Source: Nitrospiraceae bacterium
GTDB lineage: Bacteria; Nitrospirota; Nitrospiria; Nitrospirales; Nitrospiraceae
Reading direction: 5' to 3'
Length of the DNA: 64,000 nt
NCBI GenBank assembly: GCA_013140715.1
Contig: JABFSG010000004.1
Location: 1-64,000, forward strand
Shown: positions 1 through 6,941 of the stretch, one piece after another
Numbering within the stretch: the stretch's first letter is position 1
How the letters are laid out: each line of letters begins with the position of its first letter
Notes under the pieces: model-generated
What the model was told of the DNA's origin: nothing
Database searches by the model: none
The model's input: only the letters and a program-made list of their open reading frames with translations
Translations under genes and position numbers: made by a program

Positions 1-105
1 CCCGTAGCCCCCGCCTGGGCCGCTCCCCACCTGGGCTTCGCCCACCGACACCAGCCCCAGCAGCCCCAGCAAAACTATTCCGACAATATAGCGTTGATGC
101 ATCAT
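1..105 (-). CDS. Secreted Gly-rich protein, N-terminal part only
   Basis: Only the first 35 codons lie in the window; the gene continues beyond base 1. The start is a double ATG (105-103 and 102-100) behind a good ribosome binding site of AGAGGTGAG type. The product begins with a basic n-region (MMHQR), a hydrophobic Leu/Val/Gly core and a plausible signal-peptidase site near VGEAQ, followed by Gly/Ser-rich sequence. A Sec-exported periplasmic or surface protein is likely. The function cannot be told from this fragment. Confidence 0.7.
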   Translation of the reverse strand, partial: MMHQRYIVGIVLLGLLGLVSVGEAQVGSGPGGGYG

Positions 106-405
106 GTGCTCACCTCTGGGACCACGACGACATTGACTGCAGGGTCTTCATCCTATTTTTCTTGGCAAACGGCGTAGACCCACCGCCCAGGAAATTTCTT
201 GCATAACATCGGCATAGGACTTCACCAAATATTTTCCGGGCGTGGAAACTTCACCCAAGACATTGATAACGTAACTATTTCATTCAATGATGTCACGATA
301 CTTGTTGAAATCGGCAAGCAGAGGAGCCTGGATTATTTTTCAAGCTCTCCGCTATTTCAGAATAGGATCGCTGTGAGCAGCGGTGAAGATGAGATTGAGC
401 GGCTT
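106..405. other. Intergenic region between the secreted protein and the REC-GGDEF gene
   Basis: About 300 bases with lower GC than the flanking genes. It should hold the promoter of the minus-strand secreted protein. A plus-strand reading frame crosses it (199-585) but runs 180 bases antisense into the response-regulator gene, lacks a convincing ribosome binding site and has no recognisable domain. I see no RNA gene or clear repeat here. Confidence 0.4.
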
Positions 406-1299
406 CTATTTCCGATTGGGGACTGCGTTCCTGGCCGAGGCGAGAAGAGCCGCACGAGACGTCTCTTCTGTCGGGTTTGTCGTCGCCGCTCCTACGGCAA
501 CGAGAGGACCAAGATCCAACGCCTCTATGCTGTCGTGCAGATGCTCTGCCATGAGTTTCGCATCCTCGGCTCCTGTGCCGAATAGCAAGACCACAAACTC
601 CGCACCACGAGCCCGTGCCACGACCTGACCTGGCTTGGCAAACGTCTCTTGGGCAATCTGAGCGATTTTCTGCAGACACTCATCGCCCGTGAGGTACCCA
701 TAGCTGTCGTTAAAATTCTTAAAACTCTCGAAGGTAACAAGGAGAAGCGAAACCGGAACTTGCTCGCGTGCCGCGCGTCCCCACTCTTGCTCGAAGAGCT
801 CGTCGAAACTCCACCAGTGCATCAGTCCCGTTAAGACGTCGATCGTCTGGAGGGGGTGGATATCTGCCTTCTGGGGCGCCATCTTCTCCGACTCCAGGCG
901 AAGTTTAGCGTCTTGCTGGGCCCTGAGTATCATGGATACCTTGGCCAAAAGCTCCACCTTGATGACTGGCTTTCGAATATAGTCGACAGCGCCTCGTCGA
1001 AAGGCCAGGAGGATCGTCCCCTGAGTCGTATCGCCCGAGACCATCAGGATCGGGATCGTTTCAAATTGCTGCATGGATTTAATCCGCGTGCAGACATCCA
1101 GCCCGTCGAACCCCGGCATCTTGACATCCAGTAAAATTAAATCGATGGCCGCCAAAGGCTCCCCCGAGGATAATCGCGCTAAGTAATGCACCGCTTCTTT
1201 CCCCGAGCCGGTGGGGACAACGACGTATCCTGCCGACTTGAGGTAGGCCCCAATGAGCAGACAATCATCCAAGGAATCATCGACAAGCAAGATGGCCAT
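406..1299 (-). CDS. Response regulator: REC domain plus degenerate GGDEF domain
   Basis: 297 aa. Residues 1-125 are a complete receiver domain: acidic pair D7/D8, phospho-acceptor D58 (LILLDVKMPG), S88 and K110 (YIRKP). Residues 155-295 align with a GGDEF fold (DVLTGL at 154-159, FNDSYG at 196-201, GDECL at 205-209), but the signature GG(D/E)EF is RGAEF (231-235) and the metal-binding Asp of the upstream strand is replaced (TFES). Diguanylate cyclase activity is therefore unlikely. A phosphorylation-controlled binding or signalling role is inferred. The start ATG at 1299 follows GGAG. No histidine kinase lies next to it. Confidence 0.88.
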   Translation of the reverse strand: MAILLVDDSLDDCLLIGAYLKSAGYVVVPTGSGKEAVHYLARLSSGEPLAAIDLILLDVKMPGFDGLDVCTRIKSMQQFETIPILMVSGDTTQGTILLAFRRGAVDYIRKPVIKVELLAKVSMILRAQQDAKLRLESEKMAPQKADIHPLQTIDVLTGLMHWWSFDELFEQEWGRAAREQVPVSLLLVTFESFKNFNDSYGYLTGDECLQKIAQIAQETFAKPGQVVARARGAEFVVLLFGTGAEDAKLMAEHLHDSIEALDLGPLVAVGAATTNPTEETSRAALLASARNAVPNRK

Positions 1300-1447
1300 A
1301 CAAGGCGCTCCGGATCGACGACTATACCCTACTCCCTTGACTCACCCTGTCCAGCGGAATACGGTAAGCAGTGGTTATTACAGAAACGAGGACTGTTCTT
1401 TTGATACGAATAAATCATAGTCACATCTACGTAAGGAGGCAAGCATT

Positions 1448-1633
1448 ATGCGTTTTGTCAAGGTGAAGGATGAAGAACGTGCCGGCGAAGTTGCGATCAA
1501 TCTCGATCTCATTCGAGAAGCTCACTTCGGGGGAGGCCTTCTGCATCTCTATTTCGAGCGAAGTTCCACGGCACAGGATGACATGACATTCACCGGTGAG
1601 AACGCACAGAAAATCTGGGCTGCGATGGGATAG
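1448..1633 (+). CDS. Small conserved hypothetical protein
   Basis: 61 aa, acidic and soluble, with no signal peptide or membrane segment. A strong ribosome binding site (AAGGAGG) precedes the ATG at 1448, which makes translation likely. The sequence suggests a compact beta-rich domain (MRFVKVKDEER..., LLHLYFER). I do not recognise the family. It is the first gene of a plus-strand series of small proteins. Confidence 0.7.
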   Translation: MRFVKVKDEERAGEVAINLDLIREAHFGGGLLHLYFERSSTAQDDMTFTGENAQKIWAAMG

Positions 1634-1730
1634 TGCCGGAGGCTAGATTATCTGACACTTCCGCTCTCCCCACATCTTTCAAGATCTATCGAGACCCTGT
1701 ATAGTAGCCGCTCACTTTTTGAGGTCGGCT

Positions 1731-2036
1731 ATGGACATGGTGATGCTCGTGTTTCGTACGTCGCTGAAAGAGCGTGTACATGAGTTGTTGCGGATTAGCG
1801 GGGTCAATGCCTACACTGAAATTCCAGAAACGATTGGAATGGGGCAATCCGGGTCGACGGAGGGGATCTCGTTCCACGCAGGGGGAAACAGCGTGATCCT
1901 CGCCGCGCTCGAATCGGCTCAACGTGACAAGGTTGCTGCCGCGGTGAATGACTGGCGCGCAGAGGCGCTGAAAGCAGGATGGGTCAAACCAACCATCCGA
2001 GTGTTCTCCTGGCCCTGCACACAGCTCACGGTATAG
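1731..2036 (+). CDS. PII-like (transporter-associated type) small protein
   Basis: 101 aa. The pattern MDMVMLVFRTSLKERVHELL, then a glycine-rich loop (IGMGQSGSTEG) and a C-terminal strand before an alpha helix (ILAALES...KVAAAVNDW) resembles PII-like ferredoxin-fold proteins of the transporter-associated (PG0541-like) group. Such proteins bind small ligands and modulate membrane transporters; no transporter is adjacent. An upstream in-frame TTG at 1719 exists, but ATG 1731 with GAGGT just upstream is the better start. The family assignment is by pattern only. Confidence 0.6.
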   Translation: MDMVMLVFRTSLKERVHELLRISGVNAYTEIPETIGMGQSGSTEGISFHAGGNSVILAALESAQRDKVAAAVNDWRAEALKAGWVKPTIRVFSWPCTQLTV

Positions 2037-2105
2037 CGGCTCCGCTCATGCATCCCACTGGTTGCAGAATCGCTGTACTAAGTTGCCGCCACTTCCGAGG
2101 CTTGC

Positions 2106-2441
2106 ATGGCACGACGCACCCAGGCTCAATTGCAACAGAGCTATCGAGAGCAAGCGCTCAAACTGTTTCCATGGATCTGTGCGCATTGCGGTCGCGAATT
2201 CGACGGCAAGAAACTGAGCCAACTCACCGTTCATCACAAAGACCATAACCACGACAATAATCCGCCGGACGGTAGCAACTGGGAGTTGCTCTGTCTTTAT
2301 TGTCACGACAATGAGCATCAGCGGACCCAGGGGGACCATCCGTCCGGCGAGGCGCTGCCGAGCCGGGAGCAGGATCAACCTTCGACCTTCTCGCCCTTCG
2401 CTCATCTCGCGGACTTGCTCAAGCGCAATACCGATACATAG
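2106..2441 (+). CDS. yajD: HNH endonuclease family protein, YajD-like
   Basis: 111 aa. It has two zinc-binding CxxC-type pairs (CAHC near residue 20 and CLYC near residue 60) and the HNH core HHKDHNHDNN with a following N/H (NWELLCLYCHDNEH). Length and order match the E. coli YajD family (about 115 aa). Its biological substrate is not established. The tail after residue 80 is Pro/Ser-rich and probably flexible. The initiating ATG follows CGAGGCTTGC. Confidence 0.85.
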   Translation: MARRTQAQLQQSYREQALKLFPWICAHCGREFDGKKLSQLTVHHKDHNHDNNPPDGSNWELLCLYCHDNEHQRTQGDHPSGEALPSREQDQPSTFSPFAHLADLLKRNTDT

Positions 2442-2561
2442 CAGTCCGCTGGTTTGTCCGGTGGCAAAGGTTTCGAAAGTGGCTCCTGGTTCGTGCTATA
2501 CAGCTAGAGGCTATTTGCTGTTCATCTTCGGCCATTCGTCCATGCCATTCGCCATGCGCTC

Positions 2562-2783
2562 ATGACTACGTCTCATCCCCGCGATCCATTGCACGGGATC
2601 ACCCTGGAGACTATCGTCAAGGAACTTGTCGAGCGGTACGGATGGGCGGAGATGGGCCGGCGCGTCCCAATCCGCTGTTTTCTCTACGACCCCAGCATAA
2701 AATCCAGCCTGACATTTCTTCGGAAAACGCCCTGGGCGCGAGAGCGGGTCGAAGGGTGGTACATCGCGTATAGGGACATGTGA
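2562..2783 (+). CDS. VF530 / DUF2132 family protein
   Basis: 73 aa. The sequence [20 protein letters not shown], then [10 protein letters not shown] and [19 protein letters not shown], is typical of the VF530 family, small alpha-helical proteins thought to bind DNA. It is full length for the family. It sits between the YajD and YaeQ genes, both also small conserved proteins of poorly known role. Confidence 0.85.
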   Translation: MTTSHPRDPLHGITLETIVKELVERYGWAEMGRRVPIRCFLYDPSIKSSLTFLRKTPWARERVEGWYIAYRDM

Positions 2784-2839
2784 ACGAAAATTCCCGGCTC
2801 GATATATTCGATTAGTCCGGGATAAGGGACGGCGACTCG

Positions 2840-3400
2840 ATGGCCTCAAACGCCACTATTTTCAAAGCGACTCTGCAGATCTCCGACATGGATCGCCAGT
2901 ATTACGAGGACCATACCGTCACTCTGGCTCGCCATCCCTCTGAAACCGACGAGCGCATGATGGTGCGCCTGCTGGCATTTGTGCTGCATGCGCATGAGGC
3001 CCTATCGTTCGGACGTGGACTTAGCACCGAAGAGGAGCCTGCTCTTTGGCAGAAAGATCTGACCGGCGCCATTCAACAGTGGATCGAGGTCGGCCAGCCT
3101 GAAGAAAAAACTATTCGCCGCGCCTGTGGACGCGCGAAAGAGGTCTACATCTATATCTATGGAGGTCGTGGCGCCGACCAGTGGTGGGAGAAACACATGG
3201 CCACACTGAACCGTCTGGAGAATCTGGTCGTCATGAATCTATCCCTGGACGAAAGCCAGGCCCTAGCCTCACTCGCACAGCCAGGCATGCAACTGCAATG
3301 CACCATTCAAGAGGGACAGATTTGGATGGCTAGTGGAGAGAACAGCGTGCACATTGCATTGACGGTCTTAAAAAGCGCTTCCGGTCGGCTTGGGCAATAA
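2840..3400 (+). CDS. yaeQ: YaeQ family protein
   Basis: 186 aa, the usual length. Family hallmarks are the opening (FKATLQISDMDRQYYEDHTVTLARHPSE), ERMMVRLLAFVLHA, GLSTEEEPALWQKDLTG and the central YIYGGRGADQWWEK. The YaeQ fold is related to PD-(D/E)xK nucleases, but its cellular role is not settled. The start is ATG 2840; a GGGA-type binding site lies upstream. A short gap separates it from the SUI1 gene, so the two may be co-transcribed. Confidence 0.9.
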   Translation: MASNATIFKATLQISDMDRQYYEDHTVTLARHPSETDERMMVRLLAFVLHAHEALSFGRGLSTEEEPALWQKDLTGAIQQWIEVGQPEEKTIRRACGRAKEVYIYIYGGRGADQWWEKHMATLNRLENLVVMNLSLDESQALASLAQPGMQLQCTIQEGQIWMASGENSVHIALTVLKSASGRLGQ

Positions 3401-3438
3401 CGCGATCCTGCTGCCATGCTGAGAGAGCAGAGTCTACG

Positions 3439-3834
3439 TTGAATAAGAAGAAACGCATTTCTACAAGCGGTCTGCCGGATGCATGGACGAATCCCTTCGC
3501 AGCCTTCAAGAGCCTGGGCCTGACTCCGACTCCAGCGATGCACCCCCCGGTTGACCCATGCGACGCGGTGTCCAGCACAACAAAAAAGAATCGTGGACGG
3601 GTGGATATCATTCGCCAGACTGCCCATCGCGGCGGCAAGACCGTGACGGTAGTTACTGGTTTCACTGGCATCGGTCTGGCCGAAAAAGAGAGACTTGCAA
3701 AGGAGATGCAGCGGGCCTGTGGCGCCGGGGGAACGGTAAAAGAGGGGCGAATCGAAATTCAAGGCGACCAGCGAGAAGCAGTCGCGCGTATTTTGACCGA
3801 GGCCGGCTTTCGCCCGGTGTTTGCCGGAGGGTGA
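3439..3834 (+). CDS. yciH: SUI1/eIF1-like translation factor, YciH family
   Basis: 131 aa. The C-terminal half (about 50-130) is a SUI1 domain: RVDIIRQTAHRGGKTVTVVTGF, then GAGGTVKEGRIEIQGDQ and a final FRPVFAGG. The N-terminus carries the short YciH-type lead. YciH/eIF1 proteins bind the small ribosomal subunit and influence start-site choice. The start appears to be TTG (3439); no ATG lies in frame before residue 34, so the exact start is uncertain. Confidence 0.85.
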   Translation: MNKKKRISTSGLPDAWTNPFAAFKSLGLTPTPAMHPPVDPCDAVSSTTKKNRGRVDIIRQTAHRGGKTVTVVTGFTGIGLAEKERLAKEMQRACGAGGTVKEGRIEIQGDQREAVARILTEAGFRPVFAGG

Positions 3835-3951
3835 CAGTCCCGCATGGCTCGTCCTCCCTCGTTTGACTTCTTCCTCTACCCGCGGTACAGGTTGTATCGT
3901 TATTCCAACAGGCCTTCCGCAGGCGATATCCAACACTGAGAGGCAACCATC

Positions 3952-4128
3952 ATGAAGAACGTAGAGATGACCGTCGAAGGGACTCTGTTAACCATCAAGG
4001 TAGATCTGTCCAAAGAGTTCGGGCCATCTGCCTCGGGGAAAACGATCATCATTGCCTCGACCGAGGGGAATGTGACCATCCCAGACCGAACGGAGAAGGT
4101 TGGACTGAACGTCTACAGGAAAAAATAG
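3952..4128 (+). CDS. Small conserved protein, 58 aa
   Basis: Starts MKNVEMTVEG and contains VDLSKEFGPSASGKTIIIAS. The ATG at 3952 is preceded by GAGAGG at good spacing. The SASGKTII segment looks like a short conserved motif and resembles small uncharacterised proteins I have seen in other bacteria, but I know no function. No membrane segment. Residue composition and the binding site support a real gene despite its length. Confidence 0.65.
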   Translation: MKNVEMTVEGTLLTIKVDLSKEFGPSASGKTIIIASTEGNVTIPDRTEKVGLNVYRKK

Positions 4129-4265
4129 TCCGGAGTCGAAGACCACCCTTCCCACTTTGCTTGTGGTCTGAAAAGGATCGCCCAAATAACAGGGTCTGTT
4201 TCACGGTCTTCAAAGTCGAGCTGAGATCATGACTTCGGGAAAGTGGAAGGCGTATACTGGCTGCC

Positions 4266-4565
4266 GTGAACAATCTAGCCAAGTTTGACGTGGTTCGTCT
4301 CTACCTGCGCCAGCAGTTCCCCAAGCATTACATCACCGATTCTCAAGATGGAACCAGCCGGGCCCAGATCTTCCGTGTCGATGGGCCTCACGGCCACCCT
4401 CTCCACTACGCAGTCATCGGACTCGACTTTCTCCTCGGTCAGACGACCGAAAGCCTCCAGGAAGTCCTTGTGTCGTCCAGCTTGGGGGACAAATTGAGAA
4501 ATGCTGGAGCTTCAGCCGTCATGGTCACCAAAACCGGAATCACGGTAAAGACAACATCGCCGTAA
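4266..4565 (+). CDS. Hypothetical protein
   Basis: 99 aa, GTG start. Soluble, mixed alpha/beta composition (LAKFDVVRLYLRQQFPKHYI, HYAVIGLDFLL). No family recognised. It is separated from the preceding small gene by about 140 bases. Codon use is similar to its neighbours. Confidence 0.55.
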   Translation: MNNLAKFDVVRLYLRQQFPKHYITDSQDGTSRAQIFRVDGPHGHPLHYAVIGLDFLLGQTTESLQEVLVSSSLGDKLRNAGASAVMVTKTGITVKTTSP

Positions 4566-4720
4566 TGCGATTGTGGCTGACGGACGTTACCCCAACAGGC
4601 CCGCAACAATCCCTCCTACGCCTCTTCTCGAAAGGGACCTCTCCATCGAAGGATCATCACCCCGGTTGGTTCGGTTCTTCCTGTAGAGACAAGCATCGAG
4701 ATGAGTCGGACGGAATGAAA

Positions 4721-4760
4721 AGCGGCTTGGAACATGTCCTTCGACATGTTCCAAGCCGCT
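4721..4760 (-). terminator. Strong Rho-independent terminator
   Basis: An 18-bp perfect stem (AGCGGCTTGGAACATGTC and its complement) closes a CTTC loop at 4739-4742. On the minus strand it is followed by TTTTC. It lies 25 bases past the stop of the 32-aa basic protein gene, so it should end that transcript. The symmetric stem could also stop plus-strand reads. Confidence 0.85.
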
Positions 4761-4784
4761 GCTGCACATCGATGGGCAGGCGTA

Positions 4785-4883
4785 TTAACCCCTCTGCTTC
4801 GCAACCTTATCGGCTCGCTTTTCCTTTGCCGTTTTGGCCGGTTTTTTCTTTGTCGCCTTCTTCTGCGTCATCCCCTTAGCCAT
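4785..4883 (-). CDS. Very small Lys-rich basic protein, 32 aa
   Basis: Product MAKGMTQKKATKKKPAKTAK followed by EKRADKVAKQRG. The ATG at 4883 follows AGGAGAG at ideal spacing, and a textbook terminator follows the stop. The composition (about half Lys/Arg/Ala) is like nucleic-acid-binding tails of histone H1-like or small ribosome-associated proteins. Function unknown. The combination of binding site, ORF and terminator is the evidence that it is a real gene. Confidence 0.7.
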   Translation of the reverse strand: MAKGMTQKKATKKKPAKTAKEKRADKVAKQRG

Positions 4884-5085
4884 TGCGTCTCTCCTCTACT
4901 TGTGTGGTTGAGTGATACTGAACTGCGACGCACTCGCCGCCCCCCCTTCATACCCCAATCACCAGAAAAATGGAATAGGGCATCCGACGTTTCCCTCTCG
5001 ATTGACTTCGCTTCTTCCCCACTGTACAGCTTGCACCGTGCGGACGGTCTGTCTTGCAAGACAAAATTGCCAAGGGAGGTACAGC
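4884..5085. other. Divergent intergenic region
   Basis: About 200 bases between the minus-strand 32-aa gene and the plus-strand antitoxin gene. It should contain both promoters. A candidate minus-10/minus-35 pair could not be fixed by eye. The part just before 5086 (around TTGCACCGTGCGGACGG) is the likely operator area for the autoregulated toxin-antitoxin operon. Confidence 0.35.
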
Positions 5086-5340
5086 ATGGGAAATCCAGAG
5101 GGCCATAAGGAACGAGAAGGGTTCGCCGATGCAATCAATCGCGCGGCATTCGGCAACGAGCGTGTGCTGTTGCGCCGTCGTGGCCGGGCAGTTGCCGCCG
5201 TGGTGCCGCTCAGTGACTTGCGACTCTTGCAAGCATTGGAAGATCGCATCGATCTCGTCGATGCCCGCGCGGCCTTAGCCCAGGCAAACAAGAAGGGCGC
5301 CCAGTCGCTCGATACCATTTTGAAAGAACTGGGCGTCTGA
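5086..5340 (+). CDS. Type II antitoxin, Phd/YefM family
   Basis: 84 aa. The N-terminal domain FADAINRAAFGNERVLLRRRGRAVAAVVPLSDL follows the Phd/YefM pattern (short helix, strand with RRG..VAAVVP) that binds DNA as a dimer. The C-terminal part (ARAALAQANKKGAQSLDTILKELG) would wrap the toxin. GGGAGGT lies ideally before the ATG at 5086. The stop codon is followed directly by the toxin ATG, so the pair is translationally coupled. Members of this family repress their own operon. Confidence 0.88.
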   Translation: MGNPEGHKEREGFADAINRAAFGNERVLLRRRGRAVAAVVPLSDLRLLQALEDRIDLVDARAALAQANKKGAQSLDTILKELGV

Positions 5341-5586
5341 ATGCACCAGGCCCTCTTCACAGTTTTTCTGGCTCCTCTTGCCGAACAGCAACTCCAGGCA
5401 GTCGCCGAACCACGTCGAAAACTTCTCGTGAAACAGTTCCAGACATTCTGTACCAGCCCTCGTCCCCCAGGTGTCGAAAAAATCGATGGGATGGATCAGC
5501 TCTATCGAATTCGTGAAGGCGACGCTCGTGTGATCTATACGATACAAGGTCAGAAGATCCTCTTACTTGCCATCAAGAAAGGCTGA
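5341..5586 (+). CDS. Type II toxin, RelE/ParE family
   Basis: 81 aa. It shows the RelE/ParE fold pattern: FTVFLAPLAEQQLQAVAEPRRKLLVKQFQ, then a GMDQLYRIREGDARVIYTIQG strand set and the final LLLAIKKG. The R-x-G-(D/N)-(A/Y)-R-V-I-Y motif is complete, so the toxin looks intact. It starts one base after the antitoxin stop (TGA-ATG). RelE members cut mRNA on the ribosome and ParE members poison gyrase; which applies here is not decidable. Confidence 0.88.
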   Translation: MHQALFTVFLAPLAEQQLQAVAEPRRKLLVKQFQTFCTSPRPPGVEKIDGMDQLYRIREGDARVIYTIQGQKILLLAIKKG

Positions 5587-5620
5587 CACATGGACCGTCC
5601 TCGCGCCGAACGGCTACGGC

Positions 5621-6802
5621 CTATTCTCCTCTCTCAATCTCATGATAATAAGACTCCAACATCTGCGTCCTCTCTGGTTCGACAATCACCAACTGGCGTT
5701 GATCCATGGTGTTGGCGCAATATAGATAGACGCCTTCCTCCGCCTCTCCAATTTCGACATGCCATTGGCGGCCATCTGTTTCTTCTCTGGTAGTCTCTTT
5801 GAAGATATGCCTTTTGTGCAACTGTTCCCACACCCGCTGCGCGGAAGGCCGATGGTTCTCGTAGAGCGGCCTGTCCGAATGGGTTGACTCAATCATCGGT
5901 TCCGTAGGATCGAACGGACGACCCTCGTCTGGGTCAGGCAGTTCATTCCATTGAATGCTGCGAAACGCTCTCTTCCCCAGTACAAAGAATGGCCCATCGT
6001 CGACGATTTCTTCGACAACATTGTATCGGATCAATTCCGGCTGTTCGATCAAGCCAAGATCCCGTGCAGCCAAGGCCCGCTGAAACGGAATTCGTCTTGC
6101 CAGCTGTCGGGTTTTCTCACAGACGACCATACGGCCGTTGGCAGAGAGCAGATCGTTCAGACAATCGAGCGTAGCGCCGATCCCTGTCCGCTGCTCGAAG
6201 TCCGCTTGACGTTGATTTTTGCCGTCACGCTCGAATGTTTTCCAGCTTCGGCTGGGAATGCCGGGATCCTGTTCAGCCTGTACAAGGACATGAGTGGCAA
6301 GGATCAAATCCGCTGAGTGTGCAGGAGCTATGCGAGTACAATCGAGACATTCGAATCGTACGTTCGTCAGGCCAAGCGCTCTGGTTTGTTCCCGGGCTCG
6401 TGCAATCGAAGCTGGTGAACGATCCATTCCCACAATGGTCTTGTCAGGATACTGTCTTGCGTAGAATGTAGTGAGAATCCCGACACCGCAGCCGACATCG
6501 AGTATGGACTGGGCTTCACCGATACGGCCCACCACCCGTGTACCGAGGGCCAGGTAATAGTCGTACTGTTGGCTATGGAGAACCGGCAGGATACTTGGCT
6601 GTGCAACGGCATCGTAGAACGAGATCTCGTCGACCGTGGATCCACGGCGCTTCTGCTCCACCAGCCGATGCAAGGTGGTGATCTCTGCAAGAGAGAAAAC
6701 CTGCCGCTGCCACTGAAAATAGGCTTCATCGGAGGCGAACTGCCGGAGCCCCCACCAAGCTAGGTGCGAATGCAGCAAGTGTAATAGTGCGTCGTTGCTC
6801 AT
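5621..6802 (-). CDS. SAM-dependent methyltransferase
   Basis: 393 aa from ATG 6802. Class I motif I is clear (ILDVGCGVGILTTFYA), followed by VGMDRSPASIARAR (acidic ribose-binding strand) and VRFECLDC. The methyltransferase core is flanked by a long N-terminal helical region and a C-terminal extension of about 150 aa that ends in EPERTQMLESYYHEIERG. The substrate is unknown. An upstream in-frame ATG at 6877 is possible, but GAGG before 6802 favours the shorter form. It is downstream of the ProA-like gene, about 140 bases away. Confidence 0.75.
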   Translation of the reverse strand: MSNDALLHLLHSHLAWWGLRQFASDEAYFQWQRQVFSLAEITTLHRLVEQKRRGSTVDEISFYDAVAQPSILPVLHSQQYDYYLALGTRVVGRIGEAQSILDVGCGVGILTTFYARQYPDKTIVGMDRSPASIARAREQTRALGLTNVRFECLDCTRIAPAHSADLILATHVLVQAEQDPGIPSRSWKTFERDGKNQRQADFEQRTGIGATLDCLNDLLSANGRMVVCEKTRQLARRIPFQRALAARDLGLIEQPELIRYNVVEEIVDDGPFFVLGKRAFRSIQWNELPDPDEGRPFDPTEPMIESTHSDRPLYENHRPSAQRVWEQLHKRHIFKETTREETDGRQWHVEIGEAEEGVYLYCANTMDQRQLVIVEPERTQMLESYYHEIERGE

Positions 6803-6941
6803 TGAGCCAGCCTCAGCGCGCCTGCTCAAAACGTTTTCCAGCGAGGCCGCAAGGAGCACGAACCACGAGGCGTACACAGTGAGGGTACGTTGAGTGTTTC
6901 GGGCGACTGAGAACGAAACTGGAGAGCGTTTTCAGCAGGCA

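Noticed and set aside
199-585. Plus-strand ORF of 128 aa
   Set aside because: Overlaps the REC-GGDEF gene antisense for 180 bases, has no good binding site and no domain pattern.
4565-4879. ORF of 104 aa
   Set aside because: Crosses the terminator hairpin and is antisense to the 32-aa gene; composition is not protein-like.
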